Assembly (NCBI GenBank): GCA_944321885.1
Contig: CALUNB010000021.1
Coordinates: forward strand, 1 to 42,038
Direction: 5' to 3'
Source: an uncultured Bacteroidales bacterium
GTDB lineage: Bacteria > Bacteroidota > Bacteroidia > Bacteroidales > P3
Length of the DNA: 42,038 nucleotides
Under the pieces are notes generated by a model. The model was not told the DNA's origin. It ran no database searches and saw only the letters and a list, made by a program, of their open reading frames with translations. Position 1 is the first letter of the stretch. Each line of letters opens with the position of its first letter. Position numbers and translations under genes: made by a program. This document shows, piece by piece, positions 41,295-42,038 of this stretch.

Positions 41295-42038
41295 ACAAGA
41301 GCCGTTTCTTGGAAACCCTGCGCCTGCAAGACGGGCAAGTCCTGCACTTGGAATACCACCAACGCAGGCTTGTCGCCAGCCTTGAAGCGCATGGCATGGT
41401 ACTTGCCAATGCCCGGGATTGCGCTGAGAGGATGTCCTCCTGGGCCATGGAAGAAAGCCAGAAACACGCCAAGGGCGTTTACCGGGCGTCTTTCACCTTG
41501 TCCTTGGATGGTCAAATCAACCTGAGGTGCATTCCGTACTCCCGTCCGGTGCTTCGCTCGTTCCGGCTTGTCGAAGCGGAGGAACTCGAATACAGCTACA
41601 AATATGCGGACCGACGAGCCTTGGAGGCCATTGCCGGGACTTGCGGACCGAACGAAGTGGCCTTGGTGGTCCAAGGCGGACTCCTCACAGACAGCACGTT
41701 CTCGAACATCGTCTGCCAAAGCCGTTCCGGGGAACTGTTTACTCCGGCAAGCCCTCTGCTGCGGGGAACCTGCCGGGAACGATGCTTGGAGAAAGGCCTC
41801 CTGCAAGCCGTGGACATTCCCGCGAGCGAATTGGGAAAGTTTGAATCCATCCACTTGATTAACGCCATGAACGAACCCGAAGACTTGGTCATTCCAATCC
41901 GCGAACCAGAAAACCTCGAATCCATCCGCTCGATTAATGCCACGAACGAACCCGGAGACTTGGAAATCCCGAGTCGCGAACCAGGAAACCTCGAATCCAT
42001 CCGCTTGATTAACACTACGAACGAACCCGGAGACTTGG
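41285..42038 (+). CDS. pabC: Aminodeoxychorismate lyase (partial, runs off the window)
   Basis: PabC, a PLP-dependent class IV aminotransferase fold enzyme, releases pyruvate to give p-aminobenzoate. The frame opens at ATG 41285 (MAIDKSRFLETLRLQDGQVLHLEYHQRRL) and stays open to the window end. The PLP lysine is in SYKYADRRALE. LTDSTFSNIV and TPASPLLRGTCRERCLEKG complete the cofactor site, and the usual C-terminal motif SIHLINAMN follows near residue 190. Beyond that a 25-residue unit is repeated (SINATNEPGDLEIPSREPGNLE, then again), so the C-terminus is abnormally extended. The real end is outside the window. Confidence 0.88.
   Translation, partial: MAIDKSRFLETLRLQDGQVLHLEYHQRRLVASLEAHGMVLANARDCAERMSSWAMEESQKHAKGVYRASFTLSLDGQINLRCIPYSRPVLRSFRLVEAEELEYSYKYADRRALEAIAGTCGPNEVALVVQGGLLTDSTFSNIVCQSRSGELFTPASPLLRGTCRERCLEKGLLQAVDIPASELGKFESIHLINAMNEPEDLVIPIREPENLESIRSINATNEPGDLEIPSREPGNLESIRLINTTNEPGDL
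41843..42038 (+). repeat. 75-base tandem repeat at the 3' end of pabC
   Basis: GAATCCATCC... begins at 41843, 41918 and 41993, period exactly 75 bases (25 codons), so the reading frame is kept. The third unit is cut by the window edge. The first unit holds the native LINAM motif. The minus strand reads GGATTC...GGAATGAC, the pattern of widespread intergenic REP-like repeats. Confidence 0.85.

Overview
The window is chromosomal DNA of a Bacteroidales bacterium (phylum Bacteroidota), with fairly high GC. Four things point there. Many genes are preceded by the Bacteroidetes promoter pattern TTTG-N19-TAnnTTTG and mostly lack Shine-Dalgarno sequences. There is an outer-membrane TonB receptor with an N-terminal carboxypeptidase-regulatory-like domain. 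There is a secreted protein with a C-terminus like a type IX secretion sorting domain. The AAA-ATPase families present (DUF234, DUF4143, AAA-ATPase-like/PDDEXK_9) are ones that are expanded in this order. I cannot name the genus.

Layout. 0-4.3 kb: purE behind a doubled palindromic repeat that carries its promoter, then an overlapping two-gene envelope module (an outer-membrane barrel, and a helix-hairpin-helix domain fused to a barrel). 4.3-9.3 kb: hpt, adk, an Mrp-type Fe-S carrier ATPase, a NifU-domain protein and a MATE exporter; a MITE-like palindrome lies in front of hpt and a structured, terminator-bearing leader in front of the MATE gene. 9.3-12.4 kb: an AT-richer accessory island holding a broken DUF4143 ATPase, an intact DUF234 ATPase and an S24/LexA-like repressor; it ends at the 3' side of tRNA-Pro(GGG), and two similar repeat fragments bracket the ATPase part. 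12.5-18.1 kb, minus strand: SpoU methyltransferase, rpsF-rpsR-rplI, and the classical DUF177-rpmF-plsX-fabH cluster. 18.3-23.3 kb: alaS, an M23 peptidase, a MerR-like regulator and lgt. 23.5-28.6 kb: a coupled carboxypeptidase-regulatory-like protein/TonB-receptor pair, then an AAA-ATPase/PD-(D/E)XK protein. 28.6-35.2 kb: prfA, pyrF, a coiled-coil protein overlapping a secreted protein, gpmA and aspS. 35.2-37.1 kb is repeat-rich and mostly non-coding apart from a flavin reductase-like gene; it holds a candidate leftward small RNA. 37.1-42.0 kb: a WYL regulator, a lipoprotein, pabA, and divergently pabB-pabC, with pabC running off the window.

Functional themes are purine and pyrimidine metabolism (purE, hpt, adk, pyrF), Fe-S assembly (mrp, NifU domain), translation, fatty-acid/phospholipid initiation (plsX, fabH), envelope biogenesis (lgt, M23, TonB receptor) and p-aminobenzoate synthesis for folate (pabA, pabB, pabC).

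The most unusual feature is not a gene. Short palindromic elements whose right terminal repeat is the -7 box (TATCTTTG) stand immediately upstream of purE, the flavin reductase and pabB, so promoters may have been spread by a repeat family. A second dispersed family (core GGCGGTGTGTCATAA) marks gene ends and island borders. In pabC and the WYL gene, repeats run into the 3' end of the coding sequence. No computation was run: all family calls are from reading the sequence.
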